Shown here piece after piece: positions 19,316-29,753 of a stretch of DNA of 64,000 nt. A model generated the notes under the pieces. That model was not told the origin of the DNA and did no database searches. It saw only the letters and a program-made list of their open reading frames with translations. The stretch spans positions 1,674,001 through 1,738,000 of the forward strand of contig NZ_CP081864.1 of NCBI RefSeq assembly GCF_019797845.1. The letters are read 5' to 3'. How positions within the stretch are numbered: the stretch's first letter is position 1; each line of letters starts with the position of its first letter. Origin of the DNA: Symbiopectobacterium purcellii (GTDB lineage Bacteria; Pseudomonadota; Gammaproteobacteria; Enterobacterales; Enterobacteriaceae). Both the position numbers and the translations under genes were made by a program.

Positions 19316-20143
19316 ATGGATTCACCAAACCCTTTTCCGCTCTCAGGACGTGCACTGACGTTGCAATATGACCAGCAGGTGATTATTGAACATCTGGATT
19401 TGCAGGTGCCTGCCGGGCGCATCACGGTATTTGTCGGAAGCAACGGATGTGGCAAAAGCACCTTGCTAAAAGCCTTTGCCCGTTTGATCTCGCCAACCTC
19501 CGGCAGTGTCATGCTCAACGGGGCGGATATTCATCGCCAATCATCCCACGCCATCGCACGTAAGCTGTCAATTTTGCCACAGACTCCGATTGCGCCAGAG
19601 GGCATGACCGTGCGTCAATTGGTTGCGATGGGGCGCTACCCGCATCAAAGTTGGCTACGCCAGTGGTCGACGCAGGATGAAGAAAAAGTGGCGCAGGCGC
19701 TGAACAGTACCGGGCTGACCGCGCTGGGCGAGCGGGTGGTGGATACGCTGTCTGGCGGGCAACGTCAGCGGGTGTGGATCGCCATGACCTTGGCGCAGGA
19801 TACGGATATTTTGCTGCTGGATGAGCCAACCACCTATCTCGATGTGGCGCACCAGATTGAGGTGCTCGATTTGCTGCGTGAGCTCAACGAACAACACGGT
19901 AAAACCATCGTTATGGTACTGCACGATGTGAATCTGGCATGCCGTTATGCACATCACATGGTGGCGGTTCACCAGCGAGGCGTAGTTGCGCAAGGCGCAC
20001 CGCAGGCGATCCTGACGGAAACGCTGATCAAAACGGTATTCGATCTCGATAGCCGCATCATCGCTGACCCCGTGTTCGGTACGCCACTCTGTATTCCACT
20101 GGGCCGTTATGCGCCGAAACAGCAAAACGTGCGCGATGCGTGA
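19316..20143 (+). CDS. Ferric siderophore ABC transporter ATPase (FepC/FecE-like)
   Basis: The 275-residue cytoplasmic ATPase shows Walker A GSNGCGKST at residues 41-49, signature LSGGQRQR near residue 145, Walker B DILLLDEPTTYLD near residue 163 and the switch histidine in VLHDVNLA. These are the usual features of iron-siderophore ABC ATPases. It begins 9 bp after the second permease and is followed by the overlapping reductase gene. Confidence 0.95.
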   Translation: MDSPNPFPLSGRALTLQYDQQVIIEHLDLQVPAGRITVFVGSNGCGKSTLLKAFARLISPTSGSVMLNGADIHRQSSHAIARKLSILPQTPIAPEGMTVRQLVAMGRYPHQSWLRQWSTQDEEKVAQALNSTGLTALGERVVDTLSGGQRQRVWIAMTLAQDTDILLLDEPTTYLDVAHQIEVLDLLRELNEQHGKTIVMVLHDVNLACRYAHHMVAVHQRGVVAQGAPQAILTETLIKTVFDLDSRIIADPVFGTPLCIPLGRYAPKQQNVRDA

Positions 20144-20939
20144 TCTCTCCTTTCACGCCGAAGAGCGGGCAGATCTCGCCGATCGTTTTAATCTGATCGC
20201 AGCGGCGGAATACCCGTTCAGCAGCGCGGTGCCGGTATCGACACTCCTGGAGACGGCATCGTGTCAGCGTATGTTGCAACAGCTTGCTCCACGACTGGGG
20301 GCCCCCTCGCTGGGGATCACCGCGTCGTTGTTAAGTAAACGCGTGGCTTTTCTTACTACCGCGGCTGCCTTTTATCCCTTATCGATGTACAACAAAGGGT
20401 TAAATATGGCGCTGACCAACTGCCTGTTGGATACGCGTCACGATGGACATCGTTGGCTGTCGCATATGGTGATGAACGAGGTATCGCTCTCAACCCCCGT
20501 GTCGGATTTGGCGCGCGCGAGTTGGCGTGATGCCCAGCTACGTGGCGTATTTGCGGAACATTTGACGCCGTTGTGGCAGGAGCTGTCGGCTGCGTCAGGC
20601 ATCTCGTCGCGGATTTTGTGGGAGAATACCGCAGTGCGGCTGTTTTCACTGTTTGAGCATCGAATGCAAACCTCTGATGCGGCGACCGACGCGCGGGTAA
20701 AACAGGATTTTCACTATGTGGTTCACGAGGCACCTGGCGCACTGTTTGGATTGGATGCCAATCCGCTTACCGTCTATTTTCGCCCGTTAACCTGGGTACC
20801 GGCGAAAGGTGAGTGGGTCCGCTTTCGTCGTACCTGCTGTTTTTACTATAAGGCCGCTCAGCCGCAAGAGTTCTGTCAGGCCTGCCCTTTGCTGAGGCCT
20901 GATAAAGCGCACCGGTTACCTTTTAGGAATAAGCGCTAA
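20136..20939 (+). CDS. FhuF-like ferric siderophore reductase
   Basis: The product (about 267 residues from the ATG at 20136) ends with a cysteine cluster CC-x11-C-x2-C in RRTCCFYYKAAQPQEFCQACPLL. This resembles the unusual CC-x10-C-x2-C [2Fe-2S] site of E. coli FhuF, which reduces hydroxamate-bound iron in the cytoplasm after import. Here the spacing has one extra residue. The start at 20136 overlaps the ATPase stop by eight bases; another ATG at 20109 lies further inside. A FhuF-type reductase suggests the imported siderophore has hydroxamate groups. The operon then ends; 20940-21135 presumably holds the rhlE promoter. Confidence 0.8.
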   Translation: MRDLSFHAEERADLADRFNLIAAAEYPFSSAVPVSTLLETASCQRMLQQLAPRLGAPSLGITASLLSKRVAFLTTAAAFYPLSMYNKGLNMALTNCLLDTRHDGHRWLSHMVMNEVSLSTPVSDLARASWRDAQLRGVFAEHLTPLWQELSAASGISSRILWENTAVRLFSLFEHRMQTSDAATDARVKQDFHYVVHEAPGALFGLDANPLTVYFRPLTWVPAKGEWVRFRRTCCFYYKAAQPQEFCQACPLLRPDKAHRLPFRNKR

Positions 20940-21135
20940 TCGGATGGCATATCAGGAAGGTGAAATCTCTGTTACACTAGCCGCCTTATGCACCGTAGTT
21001 TGTGCCCGTTCATTGTGGTTGTTGCTCACGTCGTTATTCCTTGGTTGATGGTGGCTCAGCAAACCCGCCTGATGTTCCCCCTGGAAACTGCACCGGCTTT
21101 GGCTCGGTCAGGGTGGATCTGGAGTTGTTTTGTCT

Positions 21136-22500
21136 ATGTCTTTTTCATCTCTCGGCCTGAGCGCCGATATTCTCCGTGCTGTTGAAGAACAGGGCTATCG
21201 TGAACCTACGCCGGTACAACGCCAGGCGATTCCCGTGGTGCTGTCGGGTCAGGACTTGATGGCCAGCGCGCAAACCGGTACCGGTAAAACGGCTGGTTTT
21301 ACCCTGCCGCTGTTGCAGCTGCTAAGCGCCAAGCCCAGTGACGTTAAAGGCCGTCGCCCGGTACGTGCCTTGATCCTGACACCGACGCGTGAACTGGCTG
21401 CTCAGATTGGTGAAAACGTGCAGGCATACAGCAAGTACCTGCGCTTGCGCTCGCTGGTGGTGTTCGGCGGTGTCAGTATTAATCCGCAGATGATGAAACT
21501 GCGCGGTGGCGTCGACATTCTGGTGGCAACGCCGGGACGTCTGCTGGATCTGGAGCATCAGAATGCGGTTGACCTTTCCCGTATCGAAATCCTGGTGCTG
21601 GATGAAGCGGATCGCATGCTGGACATGGGCTTTATCCACGACATTCGTCGTGTGCTGGCAAAATTGCCGGCCAAACGCCAAAACCTGCTGTTTTCGGCCA
21701 CCTTCTCGGATGAGATCAAGGCGCTGGCCAATACACTGCTGACGCGCCCTGCGTCGGTCGAAGTGGTGCGTCGCAATACGCCATCGGAATTGGTGACCCA
21801 GAACGTGCACTTTGTCGATAAGAAACGCAAGCGCGAGCTGCTCTCTTTGCTGATCGGCAAAGGGAACTGGCAGCAGGTGCTGGTGTTTACCCGTACCAAG
21901 CACGGTGCCAACCACTTGGCTGAGCTATTGGGCAAAGACGGCATTACCGCCGCGGCTATCCATGGCAACAAGAGCCAGGGAGCCCGTACCCGTGCGTTAG
22001 CGAATTTCAAGGAAGGATCGATTCGGGTGCTGGTGGCAACGGATATCGCTGCGCGCGGTCTGGATATCGACCAACTGCCCCATGTGGTGAACTATGAGCT
22101 GCCCAACGTGCCGGAAGACTACGTGCACCGTATCGGGCGTACCGGTCGTGCGGAATCTACCGGTGAAGCGTTGTCGCTGGTGTGTGTCGATGAGCATAAG
22201 CTGCTGCGCGATATCGAGCGACTGCTGAAACGCGAAATTCCACGCATTGCCGAGCCGGGCTTTGAGCCCGATCCGAATATTAAGGCAGAGCCGATTCAAA
22301 ATGGGCGCCAAAGCCAGCGCGGTGCGCCGCGTGGCGGCGATCGTTCCGGCAGTGAACGCCACAGCACGGCACCGCGCCGCCAGCGCAGTGGCGAAGGTTC
22401 GCCTTCTGGAGAGCAACGTCGTGGCGGTCAGGGGAAACCTGCCGCATCACGCTCGCAGGGTAATGGTCAGCGTCGCCCGGCGCGTGCCAGAAGCGAGTAA
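21136..22500 (+). CDS. rhlE: DEAD-box RNA helicase RhlE
   Basis: The 454-residue ATP-dependent RNA helicase is involved in ribosome assembly and RNA turnover. The motifs are in order: Q motif ([13 protein letters not shown]), motif I AQTGTGKT at residues 45-52, PTRELA, DEAD near residue 157, SAT, and the C-terminal helicase motif HRIGRTGR. The tail after residue 375 is basic, Arg/Gly/Gln-rich and low in complexity, as is usual for RhlE, and would bind RNA. I chose the ATG at 21136 from the E. coli start (MSF-SLGL). In E. coli CecR also regulates rhlE. Confidence 0.96.
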   Translation: MSFSSLGLSADILRAVEEQGYREPTPVQRQAIPVVLSGQDLMASAQTGTGKTAGFTLPLLQLLSAKPSDVKGRRPVRALILTPTRELAAQIGENVQAYSKYLRLRSLVVFGGVSINPQMMKLRGGVDILVATPGRLLDLEHQNAVDLSRIEILVLDEADRMLDMGFIHDIRRVLAKLPAKRQNLLFSATFSDEIKALANTLLTRPASVEVVRRNTPSELVTQNVHFVDKKRKRELLSLLIGKGNWQQVLVFTRTKHGANHLAELLGKDGITAAAIHGNKSQGARTRALANFKEGSIRVLVATDIAARGLDIDQLPHVVNYELPNVPEDYVHRIGRTGRAESTGEALSLVCVDEHKLLRDIERLLKREIPRIAEPGFEPDPNIKAEPIQNGRQSQRGAPRGGDRSGSERHSTAPRRQRSGEGSPSGEQRRGGQGKPAASRSQGNGQRRPARARSE

Positions 22501-22693
22501 TTAAGCTGTTCGCAGGGGAGCTGTCGCTCTCCTGCGGTAGTGTGCTTGCTTCGTTTCATGCCTTTGCGTCAACGTCTTGCCCGTGTGGCCTTCTCGCTTC
22601 TCACAGACTTCCCATTCACGTGGATTATCAGTAAGCTGCTTAACTCGCCTCCATCCGCAAGCCGACGCGCTTTGCCCGAATAAAGACTGAATA

Positions 22694-24059
22694 ATGAGAA
22701 CAGCCGCCCCCGGTATCACTGAAGATGGTCTGCCGACGCCGCAGCGCCACTATGCCATGTTGACGATCGCCATCAGCATTACGCTGGCGGTGATGGACGC
22801 CGTGGTCGCCAATGTGGCGTTGCCGGTTATTGCTACGGATTTCAACATTAGCGCGGCGAGCGTTATCTGGATCGTTAACGGTTATCAGTTGGCGGTGGTG
22901 GTATGCCTGATTCCGTTCGCGCGTTTGGGCGAGATTTACGGCTATCGTACGGTGTATATGTGCGGGTTGACTCTGTTTATCCTGTCGTCTCTGGCTTGCA
23001 TGTTGGCGAACAGCATGCCGCTGTTAACGCTGGCGCGCGTGGTGCAGGGCATCGGTGCCGCAGGGCTGATGAGCGTGAACACCGCGTTAATCCGTTACAT
23101 CGTGCCGCGTGCCAAGCTGGGCGGCGCCATTGGTATTAACGCGTTGGTGGTGGCGATGGCCGCCACTGTAGGGCCGACGCTGGCGGGAGGCATTTTATCC
23201 GTAGCCTCTTGGCCGTGGCTGTTTGCCATCAATCTGCCCCTTGGTCTCGCGGCCATTCTGTTGGCACTGCGCAGTCTACCGGATAACGATCGTAGCCAGC
23301 AGCCGTTTGATGGCGTGAGCGCGCTATTGAGCGCGTTGATGATCGGTTTGGCCATTACCGCCATTGAGAGCATCGGTCATAAAAGCAATGCCGTGCTGAT
23401 CGGCGGACAACTGGGGCTGGCACTGGTAGCGACACTACTGTTGGTACGCCGCGAAGCCTCTGCCACAGCGCCGCTGTTCCCGTTTCAGTTTGTCGCTGGC
23501 GACCTCCATCGCCTCCTTTACCACCCAGATGTTGGCCTTTGTTTCTTTGCCATTTCTGTTTCACCATGAACTGGCGCTGACGCCGGCCGAAGTGGGGCTA
23601 ATGATGACGCCCTGGCCGTTGGCAACTGGCGTTATGGCTATGGTGGCCGGCAAGCTTTCCGATCGGATGTCACCGGCCATACTGGGCGGTGTTGGCTTGC
23701 TGCTGCTCGCCGTCGGGATGTTGGCGTTGAGCCAGCTTTCCCCCGTCACCACCATGGCGGATATTGCCTGGCGCATGGCGCTGTGTGGCGCGTGGTTCGG
23801 GTTATTTCAGTCGCCCAATAATCGCCTGTTGGTCACGTCGGCACCGCGCCAGCGCAGCGGTGCCGCAGGCGGCATGCTGGGCACCGCGCGTTTGATAGGC
23901 CAGTCAAGCGGCACTGCGCTGGTGGGCATGTTGCTGGCGCGCTTTGATATGCAGGGCGGTTACTATGCGCTTTATATGGGGTGCGGTACGGCGGCGTTGG
24001 CCTGTCTGCTGAGTTTTACGCGTCAGGCCTTCAATCCCTCTGTCGCGGACAAAGGCTAA
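22694..24059 (+). pseudogene. MFS (DHA2-type) drug exporter, frameshifted
   Basis: Two overlapping frames together form one 14-helix-type MFS antiporter. The first (22694-23569) holds helices with DAVVANVALPVIATDF, the RLGEIYGYR loop motif and the antiporter motif AATVGPTLAGGILS. The second (about 23490-24059) resumes with LSLATSIASFTTQM and runs to the usual end. At the join near 23487, PLFPFQ should be followed by about seven residues leading to LSLATS. These are absent, so the break looks like a small deletion of about 20 bp and not a single-base slip. As written, the product ends after 291 residues with about 27 aberrant ones. It was probably a resistance exporter of the EmrB/SmvA kind, and is probably inactive. 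Confidence 0.85.
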
Positions 24060-24156
24060 CGACCGCGTAACGCTTGCTTTTCCTGCCCGCCGCAGTACCA
24101 TGGCGGGCTGATTTAACGGGTGCGCCGTGCGGCGTTCTGATGAGCTGAATAGCGTT

Positions 24157-25092
24157 ATGCGTATCCTCCTTGCGCCGATGGAAGGGGTTCTCGATGCTCT
24201 GGTACGGGAACTGCTGACCGACATCAATGAGTACGATCTGTGTATCACCGAGTTTTTACGCGTGGTAGATACGCTGCTGCCCGTTAAATCCTTCTACCGC
24301 CTTTGCCCCGAACTGCACCATGCCAGCCGCACACCCTCTGGCACCCAGGTGCGTATCCAATTATTGGGACAGTACCCGCAATGGCTGGCGGAGAACGCTG
24401 CACGTGCAGTGGCGCTCGGCTCCTACGGGGTTGACCTCAATTGTGGTTGCCCATCAAAGCTGGTGAATGGCAGCGGCGGTGGCGCTACGTTGCTAAAAGA
24501 TCCTGAATTGATCTATCAGGGGGCGAAGGCCATGCGTGAGGCGGTGCCACGTCATCTCCCGGTGACGGTGAAAATCCGTTTAGGTTGGGATTCGGGCGAT
24601 CGTCAATTTGAAATTGCCGATGCTGTTCAGCAAGCGGGTGCCAGCGAGTTGGTGGTTCATGGGCGCACCAAAGAAGATGGCTACAAAGCGGAGCGCATTA
24701 ACTGGGCGGCCATTGGTGAAATCCGCAAACGTTTATCGATCCCGGTGGTGGCGAACGGCGAAGTCTGGGACTGGCAAAGCGCTCAGGATTGCATCGCGGT
24801 TACCGGGTGTCAGGACATTATGATTGGGCGCGGCGCGCTTAACGTGCCCAATCTGAGTAAAGTCATTAAATACAATGCCCCGCCGTTGCCTTGGCCCGAG
24901 GTGGTCGCGTTGTTGCAGCGCTACACCCAACTCGAAAAGCAGGGAGATACTGGCATGTACCATGTGGCGCGCATCAAACAGTGGCTCGGTTATTTACGAA
25001 AAGCCTATGTTGAGGCCGACGAACTGTTTCGCCAAATTCGAACTCTGACCACGTCAGATGCTATTGCGCGAACCATCGCCACACTGGCCTGA
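24157..25092 (+). CDS. dusC: tRNA-dihydrouridine(16) synthase
   Basis: DusC is an FMN enzyme that reduces U16 of tRNA with NADPH. The 311-residue product follows E. coli DusC closely: [13 protein letters not shown] at the start, the catalytic cysteine C98 in NCGCPS, the phosphate-binding [13 protein letters not shown] and [10 protein letters not shown]. The ATG at 24157 matches the E. coli start, and an ATG/GTG extension to 24127 is unsupported. It stands alone. Confidence 0.96.
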   Translation: MRILLAPMEGVLDALVRELLTDINEYDLCITEFLRVVDTLLPVKSFYRLCPELHHASRTPSGTQVRIQLLGQYPQWLAENAARAVALGSYGVDLNCGCPSKLVNGSGGGATLLKDPELIYQGAKAMREAVPRHLPVTVKIRLGWDSGDRQFEIADAVQQAGASELVVHGRTKEDGYKAERINWAAIGEIRKRLSIPVVANGEVWDWQSAQDCIAVTGCQDIMIGRGALNVPNLSKVIKYNAPPLPWPEVVALLQRYTQLEKQGDTGMYHVARIKQWLGYLRKAYVEADELFRQIRTLTTSDAIARTIATLA

Positions 25093-25216
25093 TGCGGCCT
25101 GTATTGATGGTTTTCATCTCAGCGTCGTTGGTTTTTCTCACTATTTCAATCACTTTATGGATATTCAATTGCTTTCCTCTTGACGGAGCGGTATAACACA
25201 GCCATTTTGGAAGTGT

Positions 25217-25232
25217 AGACGTCTATACGTAT
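25217..25232. promoter_or_regulatory. MetJ operator (met boxes) before mmuP
   Basis: A perfect met box AGACGTCT (25217-25224) is followed directly by a second, ATACGTAT (25225-25232), 10 bp before the mmuP start. MetJ with S-adenosylmethionine binds two or more adjacent 8-bp boxes, so methionine repression of mmuPM is expected. Confidence 0.8.
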
Positions 25233-25242
25233 AAGGGAACGC

Positions 25243-26676
25243 ATGCCGCAGCACACAACACCCACTCCGGAAATCCCCGCGCAATCAGGTACCTTTAAAC
25301 GAGCCATGAAGGCGCGCCATCTGATCATGCTTTCATTGGGCGGTGTCATTGGCACCGGGCTGTTTTTTAATACCGGTTATATTATTTCCACCACGGGTGC
25401 TGCGGGTACGCTGTTGTCCTATCTGATTGGTGCGGTGGTGGTGTATCTGGTGATGCTGTCTCTGGGGGAACTGTCGGTGGCGATGCCCGAAACCGGGGCA
25501 TTTCACGTTTATGCATCACGCTACCTCAGTCCGGCAACGGGCTACACGGTTGCCTGGCTCTATTGGTTGACCTGGACAGTGGCATTGGGTTCGAGCCTGA
25601 CAGCAGCGGGTTTTTGCATGCAATACTGGTTTCCAACCGTCCCGGTCTGGGTGTGGTGTCTGGTGTTTTGCGTCTTGATTTTTGTCCTGAATGTGATTTC
25701 GACGCGTTTTTTTGCCGAGGGCGAGTTCTGGTTCTCTGTGATTAAAGTGATTACCATTCTGGCATTTATTATCCTCGGGGCTGGGGCGATGATCGGCGTC
25801 ATTCCGCTCAAAGATGGCACGCCTGCGCCACTGTTAACCAACCTCACCGCACACGGGTGGTTCCCCTTCGGTGGCTTGCCTATTCTGATGACCATGGTTG
25901 CGGTTAATTTTGCCTTTTCCGGCACCGAATTGATTGGCATTGCTGCTGGTGAGACGGAGAATCCGCATAAAGTGGTGCCGCTGGCGATTCGTACCACCGT
26001 TGTGCGCTTGATTGTGTTTTTTGTTGGCACCGTGCTGGTGCTGGCAGCATTGATTCCGATGGAACAGGCGGGAATTGTCAAAAGCCCCTTTGTGCAGGTA
26101 TTTGAGCGCATCGGTATTCCCTATGCGGCGGATATTTTTAACTTTGTCATTCTGACGGCGATCTTATCGGCGGCTAATTCCGGTCTTTATGCCTCGGGGC
26201 GTATGCTGTGGTCGCTTTCAAATGAGAAGACGCTTCCAGCCTGTTTTGCTCGTCTTACGCGACGCGGCATTCCGCTGATTGCGATCTCGGTCAGCATGTT
26301 GGGTGGGTTGTTGGCGTTGGCTTCAAGTATCGTTGCCCCCGATACGGTATATGTGGCGCTTTCCGCCATCTCCGGGTTTGCCGTGGTGGCTGTATGGCTC
26401 AGTATCTGTGCGTCTCATATTGCTTTTCGTCGTCACCATCTGCGTTCCGGACGTTCATTGTCGGCGCTCAACTACCGCGCACCCTGGTTTCCGTTTACCC
26501 CCATCGCCGGTTTTTTACTTTGCCTGCTAGCCTGTGTCGGGCTGGCATTTGATCCCGCGCAGCGTATTGCCTTGTGGTGTGGATTGCCTTTTGTTGCCGT
26601 GTGTTATGCCGCGTATTATTTCACGCAAAGGCAACAGACACGTCAATTACCTGAGGAAGTGAATAATGTTACCTGA
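25243..26676 (+). CDS. mmuP: S-methylmethionine permease
   Basis: The 477-residue APC-superfamily amino-acid transporter has about 12 helices and is highly similar to E. coli MmuP throughout, for example [40 protein letters not shown] and [16 protein letters not shown]. It imports S-methylmethionine, a plant-derived methyl donor. It overlaps mmuM by 11 bases. S-methylmethionine is abundant in plants, which fits but does not prove a plant-associated host. Confidence 0.95.
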   Translation: MPQHTTPTPEIPAQSGTFKRAMKARHLIMLSLGGVIGTGLFFNTGYIISTTGAAGTLLSYLIGAVVVYLVMLSLGELSVAMPETGAFHVYASRYLSPATGYTVAWLYWLTWTVALGSSLTAAGFCMQYWFPTVPVWVWCLVFCVLIFVLNVISTRFFAEGEFWFSVIKVITILAFIILGAGAMIGVIPLKDGTPAPLLTNLTAHGWFPFGGLPILMTMVAVNFAFSGTELIGIAAGETENPHKVVPLAIRTTVVRLIVFFVGTVLVLAALIPMEQAGIVKSPFVQVFERIGIPYAADIFNFVILTAILSAANSGLYASGRMLWSLSNEKTLPACFARLTRRGIPLIAISVSMLGGLLALASSIVAPDTVYVALSAISGFAVVAVWLSICASHIAFRRHHLRSGRSLSALNYRAPWFPFTPIAGFLLCLLACVGLAFDPAQRIALWCGLPFVAVCYAAYYFTQRQQTRQLPEEVNNVT

Positions 26677-27619
26677 GAATCCCCTTGCCGCGCTGCTAGA
26701 GCAGTCACCCGTGGTGATCCTGGATGGTGCGTTGGCTACCGAACTGGAGGCGCGCGGCTGTGATTTGTGCGATCCACTCTGGTCGGCGAAAGTGTTGATG
26801 GAAGCACCTGCGTTAATTTATCAGGTGCATTACGATTATTTTGCCGCCGGGGCGCAATGCGCTATCACCGCCAGCTATCAGGCGACACCACAGGGGTTTG
26901 CAGCACGCGGACTGAGCGAAGTAGACTCGCTGGCGCTGATCGCGCGCAGCGTTGAGCTGGCGGTGCGTGCCCGTGAAGATTATTACGCGGTACATCCCGA
27001 TGTGGGCGTGCTGTTAGTGGCGGGCTCGGTCGGGCCCTATGGGGCTTTTCTGGCGAATGGCGCTGAATATCGTGGCGATTATCACCTGCCGCAGGCGGAG
27101 ATGATGGCATTCCACCGGCCACGTATCGCGGCGTTGGTTGACGCGGGTGTTGACCTGCTGGCGTGCGAAACCCAGCCCTCGCTGCCGGAGATGGCCGCTC
27201 TGTTACAGTTGCTGCGCGAGTTTCCCACCATCACTGCCTGGTTCTCGTTTACGCTGCGTGATGCGCAGCACATCAGCGATGGCACGCCACTGCGTGACGT
27301 TGTGGCGCTATTGGACAACCACCCGCAAGTCGTGGCGATGGGTGTAAACTGTGTCGCATTAGAAAGTGCGACGGCGGCGTTAGCGTATTTATCCTCGCTG
27401 ACGGTGTTGCCGCTGGTTGTCTATCCTAATTCCGGCGAGCATTATGATGCGAATGCCAAACGCTGGAGCGCAACCGGGAAGCAGGCATGTTCGCTGACCG
27501 CGCATTTGTCCGCCTGGAGAGCCGCGGGCGCGCGCCTGATCGGTGGATGCTGTCGTACCACGCCGCAGGACATTGCCGCGATTTCTCATGCGTGCAAGCA
27601 TGAGTCGCACCATTATTGA
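26666..27619 (+). CDS. mmuM: Homocysteine S-methyltransferase
   Basis: MmuM makes methionine from homocysteine using S-methylmethionine as methyl donor. The 317-residue protein has the N-terminal [14 protein letters not shown] and the zinc-binding cysteines of this family: Cys in GVNC near residue 228 and the pair in GGCCRTTP near residue 294. It starts inside the end of mmuP behind AGGAAG and probably forms a two-gene operon under MetJ. Confidence 0.95.
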   Translation: MLPENPLAALLEQSPVVILDGALATELEARGCDLCDPLWSAKVLMEAPALIYQVHYDYFAAGAQCAITASYQATPQGFAARGLSEVDSLALIARSVELAVRAREDYYAVHPDVGVLLVAGSVGPYGAFLANGAEYRGDYHLPQAEMMAFHRPRIAALVDAGVDLLACETQPSLPEMAALLQLLREFPTITAWFSFTLRDAQHISDGTPLRDVVALLDNHPQVVAMGVNCVALESATAALAYLSSLTVLPLVVYPNSGEHYDANAKRWSATGKQACSLTAHLSAWRAAGARLIGGCCRTTPQDIAAISHACKHESHHY

Positions 27620-27629
27620 GGGAGAGATC

Positions 27630-28175
27630 ATGACCAACCCGACTGAGGGCGCTCACCGCGCTTATCGCCAACTGTGTGAGACTCTGGGACTTACCTTACC
27701 CATCACCTTTCTGGATATCGCTGCGGAACAAACCGTTGTCGTGGCATCACCGGACGCCGACGTGCTGCGGCTGGCACTAGGGTATGAGAAAACCTCCGCG
27801 ACTTTTTTTCACCATCTGCCCCCGACGCCAGACGACATGGAGCGGGCAATCATGACCGTTGAGGATGAGGTCACCCGCATTCGCCACCAGGTGGATACGC
27901 AATATCCCCTTTATCTGTGCGATCCGGCCCTGACGTCATTGGCCGAGACTACCGGCGTACCGGCCAATGCGCACGGTTGGCATATAGAGCAGGAGGATAT
28001 CGAGCGACTGTTTAAACGTTTCGAGCAGGTGATGCTCGGTCGCCCCGCCAGCTGGGAAGCCATTCCGCTGGATAACGCTTTCACGGCCCGTTTGTTGATT
28101 TTGCGCGAGTTTATGCACCATCTGGGCTATATGTCGGTATTTATCGTTAATACCTCTGACAGCGAGTCTCCCTAA
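27630..28175 (+). CDS. Uncharacterised 181-residue protein
   Basis: I do not recognise this gene. It starts at the ATG at 27630 behind GGGAGAGA, 10 bp after mmuM, so it could be co-transcribed with mmuPM. The product is soluble, acidic, without a signal peptide or membrane helices. It is mostly helical by pattern, with the dense segment DDMERAIMTVEDEVTRIRHQV around residues 70-90 and a Gly/Tyr-containing end. Base composition matches the surrounding genes. No cysteine or metal motif stands out. Confidence 0.7.
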   Translation: MTNPTEGAHRAYRQLCETLGLTLPITFLDIAAEQTVVVASPDADVLRLALGYEKTSATFFHHLPPTPDDMERAIMTVEDEVTRIRHQVDTQYPLYLCDPALTSLAETTGVPANAHGWHIEQEDIERLFKRFEQVMLGRPASWEAIPLDNAFTARLLILREFMHHLGYMSVFIVNTSDSESP

Positions 28176-28239
28176 CGCTTGCCTCTGTGCGTGCTCTCGC
28201 GGTAAGGTCAGATTTCCTCTGGCCGTTGGTAGCGTGTTT

Positions 28240-28707
28240 ATGGACATCCACGATCTGCATGACAACCCCGCGCGCATTGCGGGTGTTGCTGCATTGCTCT
28301 ACGCCGAATGGTCGGCGTTTCCCCGCTGGTCGAGTACGCCTGCCATTGAATCGGCTATACGCCAGCGTGGTGTGGCGACCACTCGCGCGTTCTCGCTGGG
28401 GATGTTCGCTCACGACGGCCATGCGGTTGCTACCGCCAGTATCATTCGCTATGAACTGGACGATTGCCCAGAACGCGAATACTGGCTGGGGGAAGTGGTC
28501 ACGGCCCCGTCTCAGCGCGGTAAAGGGCTGGCGACTGCGCTGGTCAATGCCTGTGTGGCACGCTGCCAGCAACAGGGCATCGAGATGCTGTATTTGTATA
28601 CACCTGACAAGCATGCGCTCTATGCCCGAATGGGGTGGCAACCGCTAGAGCAACGTCATGTGGCAGGAGAAAGTGTCACTGTGATGTGTTTATCGCTCGG
28701 AAAGTGA
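28240..28707 (+). CDS. GNAT-family N-acetyltransferase
   Basis: The protein of about 155 residues carries the GNAT core. The motif A pyrophosphate loop QRGKGLATAL follows a beta strand (YWLGEVVTAPS), and a motif B region contains LYLYTPDKHALYARMGWQP. It would transfer an acetyl group from acetyl-CoA to a small molecule or protein. The substrate is unknown. The ATG at 28240 or a GTG two codons upstream could start it; neither has a strong ribosome site. Confidence 0.8.
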   Translation: MDIHDLHDNPARIAGVAALLYAEWSAFPRWSSTPAIESAIRQRGVATTRAFSLGMFAHDGHAVATASIIRYELDDCPEREYWLGEVVTAPSQRGKGLATALVNACVARCQQQGIEMLYLYTPDKHALYARMGWQPLEQRHVAGESVTVMCLSLGK

Positions 28708-28872
28708 AACATGCTGGCAGACTATGTGATGAAGTCTATTATCTGTGGTAGGTTTGACATAGTAGCGGATTTGCAGGCTGTGTTTTATCCAAAGGGACAG
28801 CCGTAAGCGATGCCATGACAGGTTCTTGGCAGCGCAGGAGGCCTCGTCGTTCACCGGACGTGGAGAAGAGTC

Positions 28873-29412
28873 ATGACGACACACTTTTTGGGGAAATATG
28901 AGATTGAGCTTAAATTCAAGATTAAGGATATTAGCGAGTTTCGTGACACGTTATTAAGTCTTCATCCAGAAGCTTTCGTGTTTGAGAATAATGAATACGA
29001 TATTTATTACGATGACCCACTCGCCTCGCTACATAAAAGAAATATGAGCATGGTGTTACGATCTATGTCGCCTTCTGGAATTAAATTATGGATTGTTAAA
29101 GGTCCGGAGGAAAGGCGTTGCGAGGCTGTTAATATCGAATCATCTGAAAAAGCAGACAGCATGTTGCATACCTTAGGCTATATTCCTATTCATCACGTAA
29201 ATAAAACCCGCAGTATCTATTTCCTCGATCAGTTCCACATCACACTCGACTATATTGCTATGCTGGGGCACTACGTAGAAATATCGGTCATGACCGATGA
29301 CGAAGCCGCGTTGCCAGAGCTGGAGGAGGCCTGTGTGCAGTGCGCGCTGCGTCTGGGGCTGGATATGGAAAATAAAGAGCCTCGCTCATACCGTCAATTA
29401 TTGGGTTTTTGA
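28873..29412 (+). CDS. CYTH-domain protein, probable class IV adenylate cyclase (CyaB-like)
   Basis: The 179-residue protein fits the length of class IV adenylate cyclases (about 180 residues). The ExExK metal and phosphate motif is at residues 10-14 (EIELK). It is followed by alternating charged strands with LRSMSPSGIKLWIVKGPEE and, near the end, HITLDYIAMLGHYVEI, supplying the acidic and basic residues of the CYTH tunnel. Known members in Yersinia and Aeromonas make cAMP in addition to the main CyaA. Thiamine-triphosphatase or inorganic triphosphatase activity is the main alternative. It is flanked by non-coding DNA on both sides and may be a transferred gene. Confidence 0.72.
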   Translation: MTTHFLGKYEIELKFKIKDISEFRDTLLSLHPEAFVFENNEYDIYYDDPLASLHKRNMSMVLRSMSPSGIKLWIVKGPEERRCEAVNIESSEKADSMLHTLGYIPIHHVNKTRSIYFLDQFHITLDYIAMLGHYVEISVMTDDEAALPELEEACVQCALRLGLDMENKEPRSYRQLLGF

Positions 29413-29460
29413 TGGTGTCAACCTGGATTAAACTCGATGCATAGAATTGGCAAAAGGATT

Positions 29461-29595
29461 TATCATTCTATGATCGAGTTAAAATAATTATTCTGTTATC
29501 AGCGTAGTATCTGAATAAGCACCGTCGTTGCACGTCGTACACCATGATTAAAATCCATGATGGGGCCGCGCGGTGTGAATTATGTTGTGAAAACT
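29461..29595 (+). repeat. Duplicated upstream region, copy 1 (uninterrupted)
   Basis: This stretch, within the 340-bp gap before the first flavoprotein gene, is matched by 31844-31922 plus 32126-32170 before the second. Shared blocks include GTTAAAATAATTATTCTG, CGTCGTTGCACGTCGTA and CCATGATTAAAA-CCATGATG. The shared upstream DNA suggests that the gene was duplicated with its promoter. The remaining 29596-29753 is unique to copy 1 and holds nothing else that I recognise. Confidence 0.8.
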
Positions 29596-29753
29596 TTAAC
29601 GCTTTGTATAAGGATGTTCTGGGGCGAATTGATTTTTGAGATATCGGTGATAGACGTGGCAGGCAGTAAATATTATATTACCGGCTTTTGTAAGTAAAAA
29701 AATCATTCGTGTTTGCTTCATCCTGCAAAATAACAGAATAAAGGAACCGAATT

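Noticed and set aside
22508..22536. Hairpin after rhlE as an intrinsic terminator
   Set aside because: A GC-rich inverted repeat exists, but no T run follows.
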